From contig JANWID010000021.1 in assembly GCA_025450095.1 (NCBI GenBank), forward strand, positions 1-40,167: a stretch of DNA of 40,167 bases, given 5' to 3'. Positions within the stretch are counted from its first letter, which is position 1. The number at the start of each line of letters is the position of its first letter. The notes below the pieces were generated by a model. The model saw nothing but the letters and a program-made list of their open reading frames with translations. It was not told where the DNA came from and did no database searches. The DNA comes from Bacteroidia bacterium (lineage in GTDB: Bacteria; Bacteroidota; Bacteroidia; AKYH767-A; OLB10). The position numbers were made by a program, and so were the translations under genes. Below, piece after piece: positions 25,801 through 33,944 of the stretch.

Positions 25801-27273
25801 TCCCGGGTTACCCAAATCTTCCGCTGAATTGAGAAGACATCCTTTTATCAATGCACCTTCTGCATTCAGCCCACCATTTAAGTCGCGATATGCCTGGTGC
25901 AATTGTGTAATGATACCGGCCATTCCAGGGCAGGCAGCTGATGTTCCACCACCAACCTGGTAGGTATTTGGACCATCCGTAGACATTTGATTAGCGCCAT
26001 TTGAACAGATATCGGGTTTGATCCTACCATCTGCAGCAGGGCCGCGACTGGAACTTGCTTCCAGTACATCCAGATAATTCAGATTGCCGCACGTAACAAC
26101 ATTTTTACCCTGCTTGTAACCTCCTGTTACGTTTCCCCAACCTGCACCAGCACCATAGTTACAATCACCCGGTCCATTATTTCCTGCTGAGTATACATGC
26201 AACAATGTTGGATTTTCATTCAGGATCTGATCTCCGGTCTGTGAATCGATAGTGTATTCATTACAACCCTGTGAATACGATGTAGAAGTTACCATCACGC
26301 CCTGAGTCTGATTCATTACGGGCGAATTCAGGATGTGGTTATACCCACCGATATCGTAGATGTAAATGAATGCACCGGTTCCCATTCCTCTTTTTGTAGG
26401 ATCAAGATTTCCACCACCCATCAGGATACCGGTAGTCATGTCGCCATGTGTTCCGACATTGGTGGTTGTATTTGACTGATCGATGCGTCCCTGGTAATCG
26501 ATATGCGGACCAACAGGACCATCATCTGCCAACGCGGCCGAAACACCGGTACCATCATAATGACGACCCATTGGTGAATAGGTATTGATTGTACTGGAAC
26601 GATGAAGGCTTCTGCCTCTTTCATCATCAGGTGTTGGTTCCGGAGCTATTGGTTCAACCCCGCAAACAAATGGCATGGCGGCAACCTGTTCAACTTCTTC
26701 TGTCAAACAACGGATTTCGATCCAGCTACCATAATCATATCTCCTGTTAATTGTATAACCCGCAGCAGAAAATTGTTGCGCCACCATGTTTCCATCGAGT
26801 GATTTAAAATAACGCACCACCAGGTCGATATGGTTCTTATCCGGCATGGCATGATCCGGAAAAATTCCACCAGCCAGTTGTTGGTTTAATTTCCATTCTG
26901 TTTTAAAACGAATTACAGAGCGGACACCCGCATCACGAAGCACGTTGAGGTTTGAATTTGTTTTTAAAATCGTCATGTATGCGTAATTCGGAAAATAAGT
27001 GGTAAGCCGGATTCCAGCCTCCTTTAATGCCATCCGTTGTTCTGCTGTAGGGATGGAATTGAATTGTACAATCCGGAAATATTCATCGCCGAAAATATCT
27101 CCGGGTTCAATTCCCGGGCTGGCTATAAACTGTTCAAGATTTTGTTCGGTTGTTACGCTACCTGATTTGAAAAGCAGATCGTAATTACCAGTTGCATTTA
27201 CCTGAAGTGAAATAAATGCAAGCAGGCATAACAAATACAATGCTCTTCGGAGCGGTGCATAGAAACTGTTCAT
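22831..27273 (-). CDS. Secreted subtilisin-like (S8) peptidase with T9SS sorting domain
   Basis: The 1480-residue protein starts with a signal peptide (about residues 1-27, ending QVNA). A propeptide-like region follows to ~225. The S8 catalytic domain (about 230-500) shows ALADDGPVGPHIDYQGRI (Asp250 or Asp251), VGTHGDMTTGIL (His276), SAGNNGPGD (oxyanion Asn around 365-366) and GGTSAACPGMAG (Ser445). A P-domain-like beta region (NNYSITVPANTKQFRVMIYW) is next, then Ig/fibronectin-type repeats, two MAM/jelly-roll-like segments with YIYLEASACFQ and FGADMGTLHVDVF, and a PKD-like domain. The C-terminal type A sorting domain is QFSVFPNPGTGLFILTV, then YFLEINDGNNTRTVKLVLM. It is exported through T9SS to the cell surface, where it would degrade proteins. 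It is monocistronic with its own terminator. Confidence 0.92.
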   Translation of the reverse strand: MNSFYAPLRRALYLLCLLAFISLQVNATGNYDLLFKSGSVTTEQNLEQFIASPGIEPGDIFGDEYFRIVQFNSIPTAEQRMALKEAGIRLTTYFPNYAYMTILKTNSNLNVLRDAGVRSVIRFKTEWKLNQQLAGGIFPDHAMPDKNHIDLVVRYFKSLDGNMVAQQFSAAGYTINRRYDYGSWIEIRCLTEEVEQVAAMPFVCGVEPIAPEPTPDDERGRSLHRSSTINTYSPMGRHYDGTGVSAALADDGPVGPHIDYQGRIDQSNTTTNVGTHGDMTTGILMGGGNLDPTKRGMGTGAFIYIYDIGGYNHILNSPVMNQTQGVMVTSTSYSQGCNEYTIDSQTGDQILNENPTLLHVYSAGNNGPGDCNYGAGAGWGNVTGGYKQGKNVVTCGNLNYLDVLEASSSRGPAADGRIKPDICSNGANQMSTDGPNTYQVGGGTSAACPGMAGIITQLHQAYRDLNGGLNAEGALIKGCLLNSAEDLGNPGPDYRFGWGRVNAFRAVTTLEDDRYINDSISQGITNNYSITVPANTKQFRVMIYWCDVEGDPAAAKAIVNDLNMVVTDPSATTFNTWTLNPAPNAATLNANAVRGIDSLNNMEQVTIDDPAAGSYDIDINGFLVPQGPQHYYIVYEFRNDDINVTYPIGYEGFVPGETETIRWDAYGNTAPFVLEYSTDLGANWTTITSNAGAASRSYDWIVPNTITGEALIRISRGALTGQSPEAFSIIGLPQNITVDWACPDSIRLTWTAVNGAVGYEISQLGIMYMDSVAYSTTNSVILTNINPTLEYWFSVRAYPVANAKGRRAIAIYKAPGVFSCPIAIDASLTELVSPAASLQNCQDLSNSVITIDLENAGLSNISNIPIYYSVNNGPTVSETIMVTLSSFATTTYNFTATYDFSVVGVYDLKVWTDYLADGNQYNDTISQTIEIVQGVLETLPYSENFETFVNCATTTDCELTQCGLSNGWINLLNLDADDIDWRTAEGPTPSANTGPDMDHNPGTAAGNYIYLEASACFQKEAIAISPCFDLTTVTTPEMQFWYHMFGADMGTLHVDVFANDVWTNDVIPALSGNQGALWNEATVNLAPFVGNIINIRFRGNTGIDYTSDMAIDDINIYEISSPPVTNFIASATNICVGETITLTDLSQNSPNSWAWTITPATGYTFVNGTSATSQNPDVVFTQSGTYDVGLTSSNGFGSSNVIFTAYITVGPGSVIPLLETFQSGNFPPLNWDVENPDNAATWLASGPITGSGGLTTTAAYMNNFTYNSAGQEDGLITQRVNLSAAILPIVTFDVSHARYSAAFEDALRVDISIDCGVTYVPTGYFKQGVALATTPDQTALFAPANAAQWRNDTIDLSAYIGNDIKLKFVNITGYGNSLYIDNINYHESTIGLQEVGSEMQFSVFPNPGTGLFILTVTATNNKTVVYKIHDVKGALVKEQSLSLDAGLNNYYIDLAGQDKGVYFLEINDGNNTRTVKLVLM

Positions 27274-27424
27274 GGAAGTGGAAGATTATAGGTTATGATG
27301 ACTAAGGTAATATAAACTTTTTAAATGGACGGAGAACAGTCAGTAAAAAGTTATGAGAGTACTGTTCATAGAAAAAAAACTCTAAAGACTTAAAAATGAA
27401 GACCTGCCGAAAAGCTATTTTTGA

Positions 27425-28198
27425 TTAAAGTACAGCTTTTGCCCCTGTTTTAAATTCTTCCAGTTTCAGATCGTGCCCATCGAACACTGCATACGTGTTA
27501 TAATTTATCCATTCTCCCAGGTTCACATAGCGGCTGTTTTCATTGAGACGGATGTCGAGAGGAAGGTGGCGGTGTCCAAAAATAAAATAATCGAAATGCT
27601 GTTTTTTTAAAATTTCCCTGCTGTGAAGAACAAGCCATTCCTTTTCTTCCCCGAGGAATTTTTCATCAGTCGTTCCGGTGGCAATACGGCTTTTCCGGGA
27701 GAAATATAACGCCAGTGGTATTCCCAAATTCGGATGTAGCCGTGCAAAGAGCCATTGACAGAATTTATTGGCAAACACTTTTTTTATGAATTTATATCCA
27801 TGATCTCCGGGACCCAAACCATCACCATGGCCAATAAAAAAATTCCGGTTACCGATCATCCTGGTAACAGGTTCCCGATAAACTTTTACTCCGATTTCTT
27901 TGGGGAGATAATCAAACACCCACATATCGTGGTTCCCTGTAAAATAGTGCAAGGTTATACCTGAATCGTGCAATTCAGCAAGTTTTCCCAGTAGCCGCAC
28001 ATATCCCCTTGGAACAGCATATTTGTACTCAAACCAGAAATCAAATACATCACCCAGCAGGTAAATTTCAGCTGCGTCGGATTTAATATGATCCAGCCAT
28101 CTGACAATACGTTTTTCACGTTCCAGGCTTTTTTCAGGATTGGGAGCACCCAGGTGAAAATCGGAGATAAAGTATATGTTTTTACCAGGTGGCATCAT
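27425..28198 (-). CDS. lpxH: UDP-2,3-diacylglucosamine diphosphatase LpxH
   Basis: The 257-residue calcineurin-like phosphoesterase shows every LpxH metal motif: FISDFHLGAP (Asp13, His15), LLGDVFDFWFE (Asp50), FTGNHDMWVF (Asn89, His90), IGHGDGLGPGD and FGHRHLPLD. It hydrolyses UDP-2,3-diacylglucosamine to lipid X and UMP at the inner face of the inner membrane, the fourth committed part of lipid A synthesis. The length fits the Bacteroidota form, which lacks extensions. Its ATG overlaps the stop of the M1-type peptidase gene by one base (TAATG), so translation is coupled to that gene although no pathway link is known. MMPP gives two adjacent possible ATGs. Confidence 0.93.
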   Translation of the reverse strand: MMPPGKNIYFISDFHLGAPNPEKSLEREKRIVRWLDHIKSDAAEIYLLGDVFDFWFEYKYAVPRGYVRLLGKLAELHDSGITLHYFTGNHDMWVFDYLPKEIGVKVYREPVTRMIGNRNFFIGHGDGLGPGDHGYKFIKKVFANKFCQWLFARLHPNLGIPLALYFSRKSRIATGTTDEKFLGEEKEWLVLHSREILKKQHFDYFIFGHRHLPLDIRLNENSRYVNLGEWINYNTYAVFDGHDLKLEEFKTGAKAVL

Positions 28199-31100
28199 TA
28201 TCTTCTGTCATAGGAACTGTTCCGGATCGCCTGCGGAGTGATCCGGTTCAGGTTAAAAACAAAACGAATTTGTTCGGCGAAGGTGATATTATTTACTTCA
28301 AAAGCTTTATCGATGTCGTCGGAATGAAACAATGGAATATAAACTTCCACAATATCTCTTAAAAGAATGACCGCAATTCCGCCATCATACATAACCTGGT
28401 TATTGAGATCTTCAAAAACATCCGAGATGCCTTCGTAAGTTCCGATATCAGCAAACACACTTATAGGAATGGGAACCGGCATGTCGGCGATAATATTCAT
28501 GGCGGCTATCCATTTATTGCTCTGGCCGACAAAAGTAGGGATTTTAAAGCCTCCGTCGCGAACAACAAACTGTTGTTTCCAAAGCCCATGATCATCAGTT
28601 CGTCCAAAATAAATTTCATCGTAAAGATAATCCCTGCTTCCCTCCCATCCACTCATTCTGAAATTGTAATTCCTTCCGGGAGGAGAATCATTATGAATGA
28701 AACCACCGGCAAAAAGACGGACATTAACGCCTTTTTTTCGACGCGCATAAGAGAAACGGTAATTAATTTCAGCAAAGGCTTTAACATAAGAGTCACCTTG
28801 TTCAAGTGATACGCCTGCATTATACGGATCCAGCTCGCGGTGATTCACCATTCTCCATGAAAGCTCATTGAAATTCAGATAAGATGTAACATTATCGCGT
28901 TCATAAATAGAATCCTTTTTTGTGTAAGAAACTTCATCCTGCCATATCGAGATGTTACGGAATGATACGGAATGCTGTAATGTAGACCGGGGATTTTTTT
29001 TACGGAATTTTATTTCAATTCCCGGCACAGCGCGAGTGTATCTGAACACTGGTTGTTCTTCATCGATACTGTCATCACCTAACGTATTATGACCATATGC
29101 AAATCGTTTTCCGGAAAGTGAAAAATGAATATCCTTAAGTATTCCATGCATGGGCCATATGGAATAATGCGAAGAACCCGTACCGGCAATGTCGCTGTTT
29201 TCGAAATCATAAAGTGGAGCCAGTGTGAATTCGAATTTTTCCGGTATAATACCGAAATTAGAAAACACAACACCTGCCATTATGTTGTTATAGCGGTTCC
29301 ACGCGATCAATGGCAGCAACAACAGGGTTTCAGAATTCTCCTTTGGTTTAATTTCAGGAAGGAAACGGACCTTTAGATCCGGCATTGATTTTAGTATCCT
29401 GCTGTCTGAATAACGGGTATTTTCCATTTTCAGCAAGATACCATAGCCTTCATTAACATACAGCTCCTGACCGTTAGTGCTATCGGATTTTATTTTCAAT
29501 GTTCCGGTGAAACCATCATACCAATGAGCCGCTCCTGCTCCTATCCTGACCTTGACGGGAAATGCCACCTTTCCATTGTTGGTAATTTCAAAAGTGGTTG
29601 CATGATCTGGTCCGACTGATTGGGAAACGCTATATGATGCAGGCTCAGTACTTCCTAACAGTCCACTGAAAAACCAATCCAGTTTCTTTCCGCTTTCATT
29701 TTCAAAAATCTGTTGCAAATCTACGGGGCCGGGATGCATGTATTTCCAGGTATCAAAATATCGATGCATGGCACGGTCAAAAACTTCTGATCCCAGGTAA
29801 TCCTCAAGAAACCGGAAAGCAAGAGCTACACGACTATAAACCACTGCTCCGTAATTCAAATATGTTAATTCGGGTGCTGCAGTAGTCGCAGCCTGATCGG
29901 AATTATCGAAAGCTTCACTTTCAAAAGCCATGAGAAATCCATCGTAAAGCGATAATTTTTTATACTGATAAACCGGACCCAGTGAATATCCCGGAGTATT
30001 TTCACTACTACTGTCCGCAATGCCATGGTGATATTTTTGAATAGTATATTCCAGTTCGTAATAACTGTTAATACCTTCATCCATCCAGGCATTTTCACGT
30101 TCGTTGGAGCCAAGTATTCCGTAAAACCAATTGTGACCTACTTCATGAACGATTGTATTTTCCAGTTCAAATGAATCGGAAGGTGTGCTGATGATGGTAA
30201 CCATGGGATATTCCATTCCTCCCCCGGCGGAAATTGTTCCATCCACGGCCGATACATCAGAGTATGGGTAAGCACCAATCCGCTGTGAATAGTATCTTAC
30301 ACCATCTTCAATATAATCAAGGCTTTTTTTCCAGAGTTCTGATTTTTTGTTAGTAAAAAAAGTCCAACAGGTTATTGGCTGGTCGTTGCCTTCAACTTTG
30401 ATTTGACGATTCAGTACATGAAAACGCTTATCGGCAAACCATGCAAAATCGTGGATCTTATCCTGGATAAAAGTTATTGTTTTAAAAGATGTGTCAGAAT
30501 CCGGAAATGCCATTGAAGTGTCGAATGCTGAAATTGCTTTTGTTTCTTCCACTTTTTTCTGTAACCATTGCTGTTCGGAAGTTTCCTGCAAAACACCTGT
30601 AGCTGCTACTACATAGTTTGAAGGAAGCGTGATAGAAACTTTAAATGTTCCAAACTCCGAATAGAATTCTCCCTGTTCAAGAAAAGGCATGGCATGCCAT
30701 CCGGATTGATCATACACTGCAGGTTTGGGATACCATTGTGATATTTGGTACGCATTCCCATTATGACCCATACGTGATATCCGGTTACTGGGAATCTTAA
30801 CCCTGAAAGGTGTTGAAATTTTAATTTCTCCACCCGGTAACAATGGCTGATTCAAAATCAGTCGTCCCATGTCGTGGTACATAGAATCGGTTACCAGGAC
30901 CGCAGTAATTGCTTCAACTTTAAAATCCATCTTATCAATGAATCCGCGGTCATCAGGTTTTGAAAAATATAAACTCCTGTTTTTGCTTTCAAGGAGTTGG
31001 CGACTCAATGCTGTATTTCGATCTCTGTAAGCATCAGGCCACAGGTGCATCCAGATATATTGCAGTGTATCACGACTGTTATTCTTATAAATTATCTGAA

Positions 31101-31287
31101 TCTGCCCATTCAGCACATGTTTCTGATCGTCGAGTGAAACTTTGATATCATAATTGACATCCTGTTGAAAATATACCTGCTGTGAAAATGTTTCCATGAC
31201 CGGCAAAAGCAATAATGCCATACATTGCAGCAGCAGCAATAGAAATGTGTGTTTTAAAAATCCTTTTGAGGATGATAAAGCTGTCAT
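28198..31287 (-). CDS. M1-family (gluzincin) metallopeptidase, exported
   Basis: The start at 31287 gives 1029 residues. The ATG at 31305 lies inside the predicted -7 element and is rejected. A hydrophobic N-terminus (residues 12-30, LKHTFLLLLLQCMALLLLP) is a signal peptide. The N-terminal M1 beta domain is followed by the GAMEN-like GGGMEYPM (355-362) and the zinc site HEVGHNWFYG (His381, Glu382, His385), with the third ligand Glu404 in NAWMDEGINSYYE (HEXXH-X18-E). The second half (~450-1029) is a long beta-rich region with many aromatic residues that may form a surface or outer-membrane-associated domain. Such proteins are annotated in Bacteroidota as M1 peptidases that cleave extracellular peptides. 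It is the first gene of a pair with lpxH (TAATG overlap). Confidence 0.9.
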   Translation of the reverse strand: MTALSSSKGFLKHTFLLLLLQCMALLLLPVMETFSQQVYFQQDVNYDIKVSLDDQKHVLNGQIQIIYKNNSRDTLQYIWMHLWPDAYRDRNTALSRQLLESKNRSLYFSKPDDRGFIDKMDFKVEAITAVLVTDSMYHDMGRLILNQPLLPGGEIKISTPFRVKIPSNRISRMGHNGNAYQISQWYPKPAVYDQSGWHAMPFLEQGEFYSEFGTFKVSITLPSNYVVAATGVLQETSEQQWLQKKVEETKAISAFDTSMAFPDSDTSFKTITFIQDKIHDFAWFADKRFHVLNRQIKVEGNDQPITCWTFFTNKKSELWKKSLDYIEDGVRYYSQRIGAYPYSDVSAVDGTISAGGGMEYPMVTIISTPSDSFELENTIVHEVGHNWFYGILGSNERENAWMDEGINSYYELEYTIQKYHHGIADSSSENTPGYSLGPVYQYKKLSLYDGFLMAFESEAFDNSDQAATTAAPELTYLNYGAVVYSRVALAFRFLEDYLGSEVFDRAMHRYFDTWKYMHPGPVDLQQIFENESGKKLDWFFSGLLGSTEPASYSVSQSVGPDHATTFEITNNGKVAFPVKVRIGAGAAHWYDGFTGTLKIKSDSTNGQELYVNEGYGILLKMENTRYSDSRILKSMPDLKVRFLPEIKPKENSETLLLLPLIAWNRYNNIMAGVVFSNFGIIPEKFEFTLAPLYDFENSDIAGTGSSHYSIWPMHGILKDIHFSLSGKRFAYGHNTLGDDSIDEEQPVFRYTRAVPGIEIKFRKKNPRSTLQHSVSFRNISIWQDEVSYTKKDSIYERDNVTSYLNFNELSWRMVNHRELDPYNAGVSLEQGDSYVKAFAEINYRFSYARRKKGVNVRLFAGGFIHNDSPPGRNYNFRMSGWEGSRDYLYDEIYFGRTDDHGLWKQQFVVRDGGFKIPTFVGQSNKWIAAMNIIADMPVPIPISVFADIGTYEGISDVFEDLNNQVMYDGGIAVILLRDIVEVYIPLFHSDDIDKAFEVNNITFAEQIRFVFNLNRITPQAIRNSSYDRR

Positions 31288-31302
31288 ACCAGGTTGTTCC
31301 GG

Positions 31303-31310
31303 CAAAAATA
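31303..31310 (-). promoter_or_regulatory. -7 promoter element TATTTTTG for the M1 peptidase gene
   Basis: On the minus strand TATTTTTG is followed by CC, identical to the elements at 6024 and 31398. It ends 15 nt before the ATG at 31287. It overlaps the alternative start at 31305, which decides in favour of the shorter protein. Together with the element at 31398-31405 it makes a divergent promoter region. Confidence 0.6.
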
Positions 31311-31397
31311 ATATTATTTTAATCCGGCCAGATACAGGTGAAAAGCGGCACAGGAAATTTGTTTATGCAGAAAGTGAAGGTATAAATATTTGCTTCT

Positions 31398-31405
31398 TAT
31401 TTTTG
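31398..31405 (+). promoter_or_regulatory. -7 promoter element TATTTTTG for the lipoprotein gene
   Basis: TATTTTTG is followed by CCCGTATCATAAAT, nearly the same text as after the 6024 element (CCTGTAACATAAAT). It ends 23 nt before the ATG at 31429. A -33 box at standard spacing is not clear. Confidence 0.6.
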
Positions 31406-31428
31406 CCCGTATCATAAATTGAAATTAT

Positions 31429-31941
31429 ATGAACAGGAAATCCCTGGTTTGGTTATTAATACCGCTTATCATGATCATTCAGTGCTGCAGGCAGGCGAAT
31501 CCGGACCAGGATGAACCGGGGCAGAAAGTTGAATCCCGGGAACCGGATAAAAATGAAGCTGCTTCCATTCCGGCATTTGGTACTGTAACTGGTGATACGA
31601 TTCACTTGTCTGGGAAATTTGTACTTTTTTATGCACCGGATGAAAAGTCATTCGAATCTCAGAAACTGGAACGGGATTCCCTGGAGTTTTTCCTCGCTAT
31701 GAGCCAGGCTCTCATCGATTCATTGAAAAGTCACCCGGAAATCAATACCGGCTATACTTCCGCGGCTTTGTTTAAGATCTACACCTCTAATGGCTCTCCA
31801 ATGATCATAACAAGGAGTGCGTTACGACTGAAAACCGGGTTCCTTGTCGGGGACGGAATGCAACCACCTGCAATTAAAACCGGGATTAATACGGCTGCAG
31901 AGAATTATGCCTTTATTAAAAAATTCTTTTTCCTGAAATAA
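31429..31941 (+). CDS. Hypothetical lipoprotein
   Basis: The 170-residue protein has a lipoprotein signal (MNRKSLVWLLIPLIMIIQCC, lipobox around IIQC). A charged, probably disordered linker follows (QANPDQDEPGQKVESREPDK). The small folded domain begins about residue 50 with GTVTGDTIHLSGKFVLFYAP, and continues with helices (RDSLEFFLAMSQALIDSLKS) and strands (LFKIYTSNGSPMIITRSALR). It ends FIKKFFFLK. I do not recognise the family. It lies between the divergent M1 promoter and asnB, with 84 bp and a separate -7 element before asnB, so it may be transcribed alone. Confidence 0.75.
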   Translation: MNRKSLVWLLIPLIMIIQCCRQANPDQDEPGQKVESREPDKNEAASIPAFGTVTGDTIHLSGKFVLFYAPDEKSFESQKLERDSLEFFLAMSQALIDSLKSHPEINTGYTSAALFKIYTSNGSPMIITRSALRLKTGFLVGDGMQPPAIKTGINTAAENYAFIKKFFFLK

Positions 31942-32001
31942 ACCCGCAACAACATTCGGTGAATGTGCACCGTTTCACTCACGGGAGAAGAAAGAATTTT
32001 A

Positions 32002-32009
32002 TATTTTTG
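32002..32009 (+). promoter_or_regulatory. -7 promoter element TATTTTTG before asnB
   Basis: TATTTTTG ends 16 nt before the ATG at 32026, similar in spacing to the M1 peptidase promoter. It probably drives the polysaccharide operon that begins with asnB. Confidence 0.5.
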
Positions 32010-32025
32010 AAGCAACTACCAGCCT

Positions 32026-33927
32026 ATGTGCGGAATTACCGGAATAATCGCTTTTACAGAACCGGGTACAGCATTCTTAGATAAAATCAGAAAAGCCAAC
32101 GATTGTCTAGCCCTGAGAGGTCCGGACAATGAAGGATTTTTTGCTGCACCAGGATTGGCTTTAGGACACCGCCGGCTTTCTATTATCGATATATCTGATG
32201 CTGCAAATCAACCCATGCAGGATCCTTCCGGTAGATTCACCATCATATTCAATGGTGAGTTTTTTAATTTCAGGGAGCATCGTGAAGTGTTGCTCACTCA
32301 GGGTGAAAAATTTTAGACTTCAAGCGATACTGAAGTTTTACTGCGGCTTTATATGCGCGAAGGACCTTCATGCCTGAATAAGGTAAATGGATTTTTTGCT
32401 CTGGCTATTCACGATAAAAAAGACAACACGCTCTTCATTGCACGTGACCGGATGGGAATAAAACCACTTTTTTATTACGTTGATCAGGATAAACTGATTT
32501 TCGGAAGCGAACTTAAATCACTGATGGCCGCAGGTATTCCAAAAATTCCGGACCGGATCTCCATACTGAATTATCTCCAGCTGAATTATGTGCCGGGACC
32601 ATATTCTGTTTTTGAAAATGTGAGAAAGCTGAAGCCTGGACATTATATCAAATTGTACCTCGAAGAGAAGCCCGTTGATATTACCGAAACCCGGTTCTAT
32701 AAAATTCCGGAACCTGGTAAGGAAGAAAGGAATCACATTTCGTATGAAGATGCATGCAGTGAACTTAAAAGGCTTATGCATGAATCGGTAAAACGCCGAT
32801 TAATATCCGATGTACCATTGGGAGCTTTCCTGAGCGGAGGAATCGATTCCTCTGTGATTGTGGCAGTCGCTGCACAACATACTCCCCATCTGAATACCTT
32901 TTCAATTGGTTTCCGGGATGAACCTTTGTATGATGAAACTGCCTATGCCCAAGTTGTGGCAGATAAGTATAAAACCAATCATACTGTTTTTTCATTGTCA
33001 AACGATGATCTTTTCGATAACCTGTTCAAGGTACTGGATTATATTTCTGAACCATTTGCAGATTCTTCTGCACTTGCGGTGAATATCCTGAGCATGCATA
33101 CGCGGCGTCATGCGACTGTTGCGCTTTCAGGTGATGGTGCTGATGAACTATTCGGGGGATACAATAAGCACCGGGCTGAATGGATGATCCGTAACCGGAA
33201 GCTGGTGACGACTTCTATGAGAGCACTGTCGCCTTTGCTCAGTCCTTTTGCAGGTGCCAGGGGAAATGCAATCGGGAACCGCATCAGGCAGGTTCACCGG
33301 TTTGCTGCCGGAGCATCGCTTGATTCCAGGGAACGTTATTGGCGTTGGTGTGGTTTCCTGAACGAAAATGATGCAGCAGCGATATTGAAAGCAGGCTATG
33401 ACCGGGAGCAATATTATAAAAGGAAGAATGAATTGTTAAAGCCTTTTGGTAATGGTCAATCCATGAATGATGTTTTTTATATGGATATGCATATGGTTTT
33501 ACCGGATGATATGCTGGTTAAAGTTGATTTGATGTCGATGGCCAACAGCCTGGAAGTTCGTGTTCCGTTCCTGGATTATGAAGTAGTGGATTTCGCATTT
33601 CGTTTACCATCGGAATATAAGCTTGATAAAAATTCCTCAAAGAAAATCCTTCGTGAAACTTTTCGGAGTGAACTTCCGGAAGCTCTTTTTAACAGGGGAA
33701 AACATGGGTTTGAAGTTCCATTGCTCAAATGGATGCGAACCGGACTGAGAAGTCTTATTGAAGATGATCTGCTCAGTGATTCCTTTATTGACCGGCAGGG
33801 ACTGTTTGATAAAAGTGTAACGTCGGCATTGAAACAACAGTTGTTTAATAGCAATCCGGGTGAAATTGAAGCACGGATGTGGGGTTTGATAGTATTCCAG
33901 TATTGGTGGAAAAAACACATGGATTAA
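32026..33927 (+). pseudogene. asnB: Glutamine-hydrolysing asparagine synthetase (AsnB) interrupted by an in-frame TAG at 32314-32316
   Basis: The full frame has 633 positions, the usual AsnB size. The class II glutaminase domain starts MCGITGI with nucleophile Cys2, then LRGPDNEG, LGHRRLSIID, FNGEFFNF, and after the stop SDTEVLLRLY and ARDRMGIKPLFY. The synthetase domain has the PP-loop GAFLSGGIDSS and ALSGDGADELFGGY. Codon 97 is TAG inside the conserved block EKF-x-TSSDTEV; E. coli AsnB has Gln at this place (FQTGSD, from memory). Nothing else in the gene is damaged. Translation from ATG 32353 would lack Cys2 and use only ammonia at best. AsnB-like enzymes in such loci amidate sugars or make asparagine. 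It heads the polysaccharide gene run. Confidence 0.9.
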
Positions 33928-33944
33928 AGCTTTTATCCGAATTT

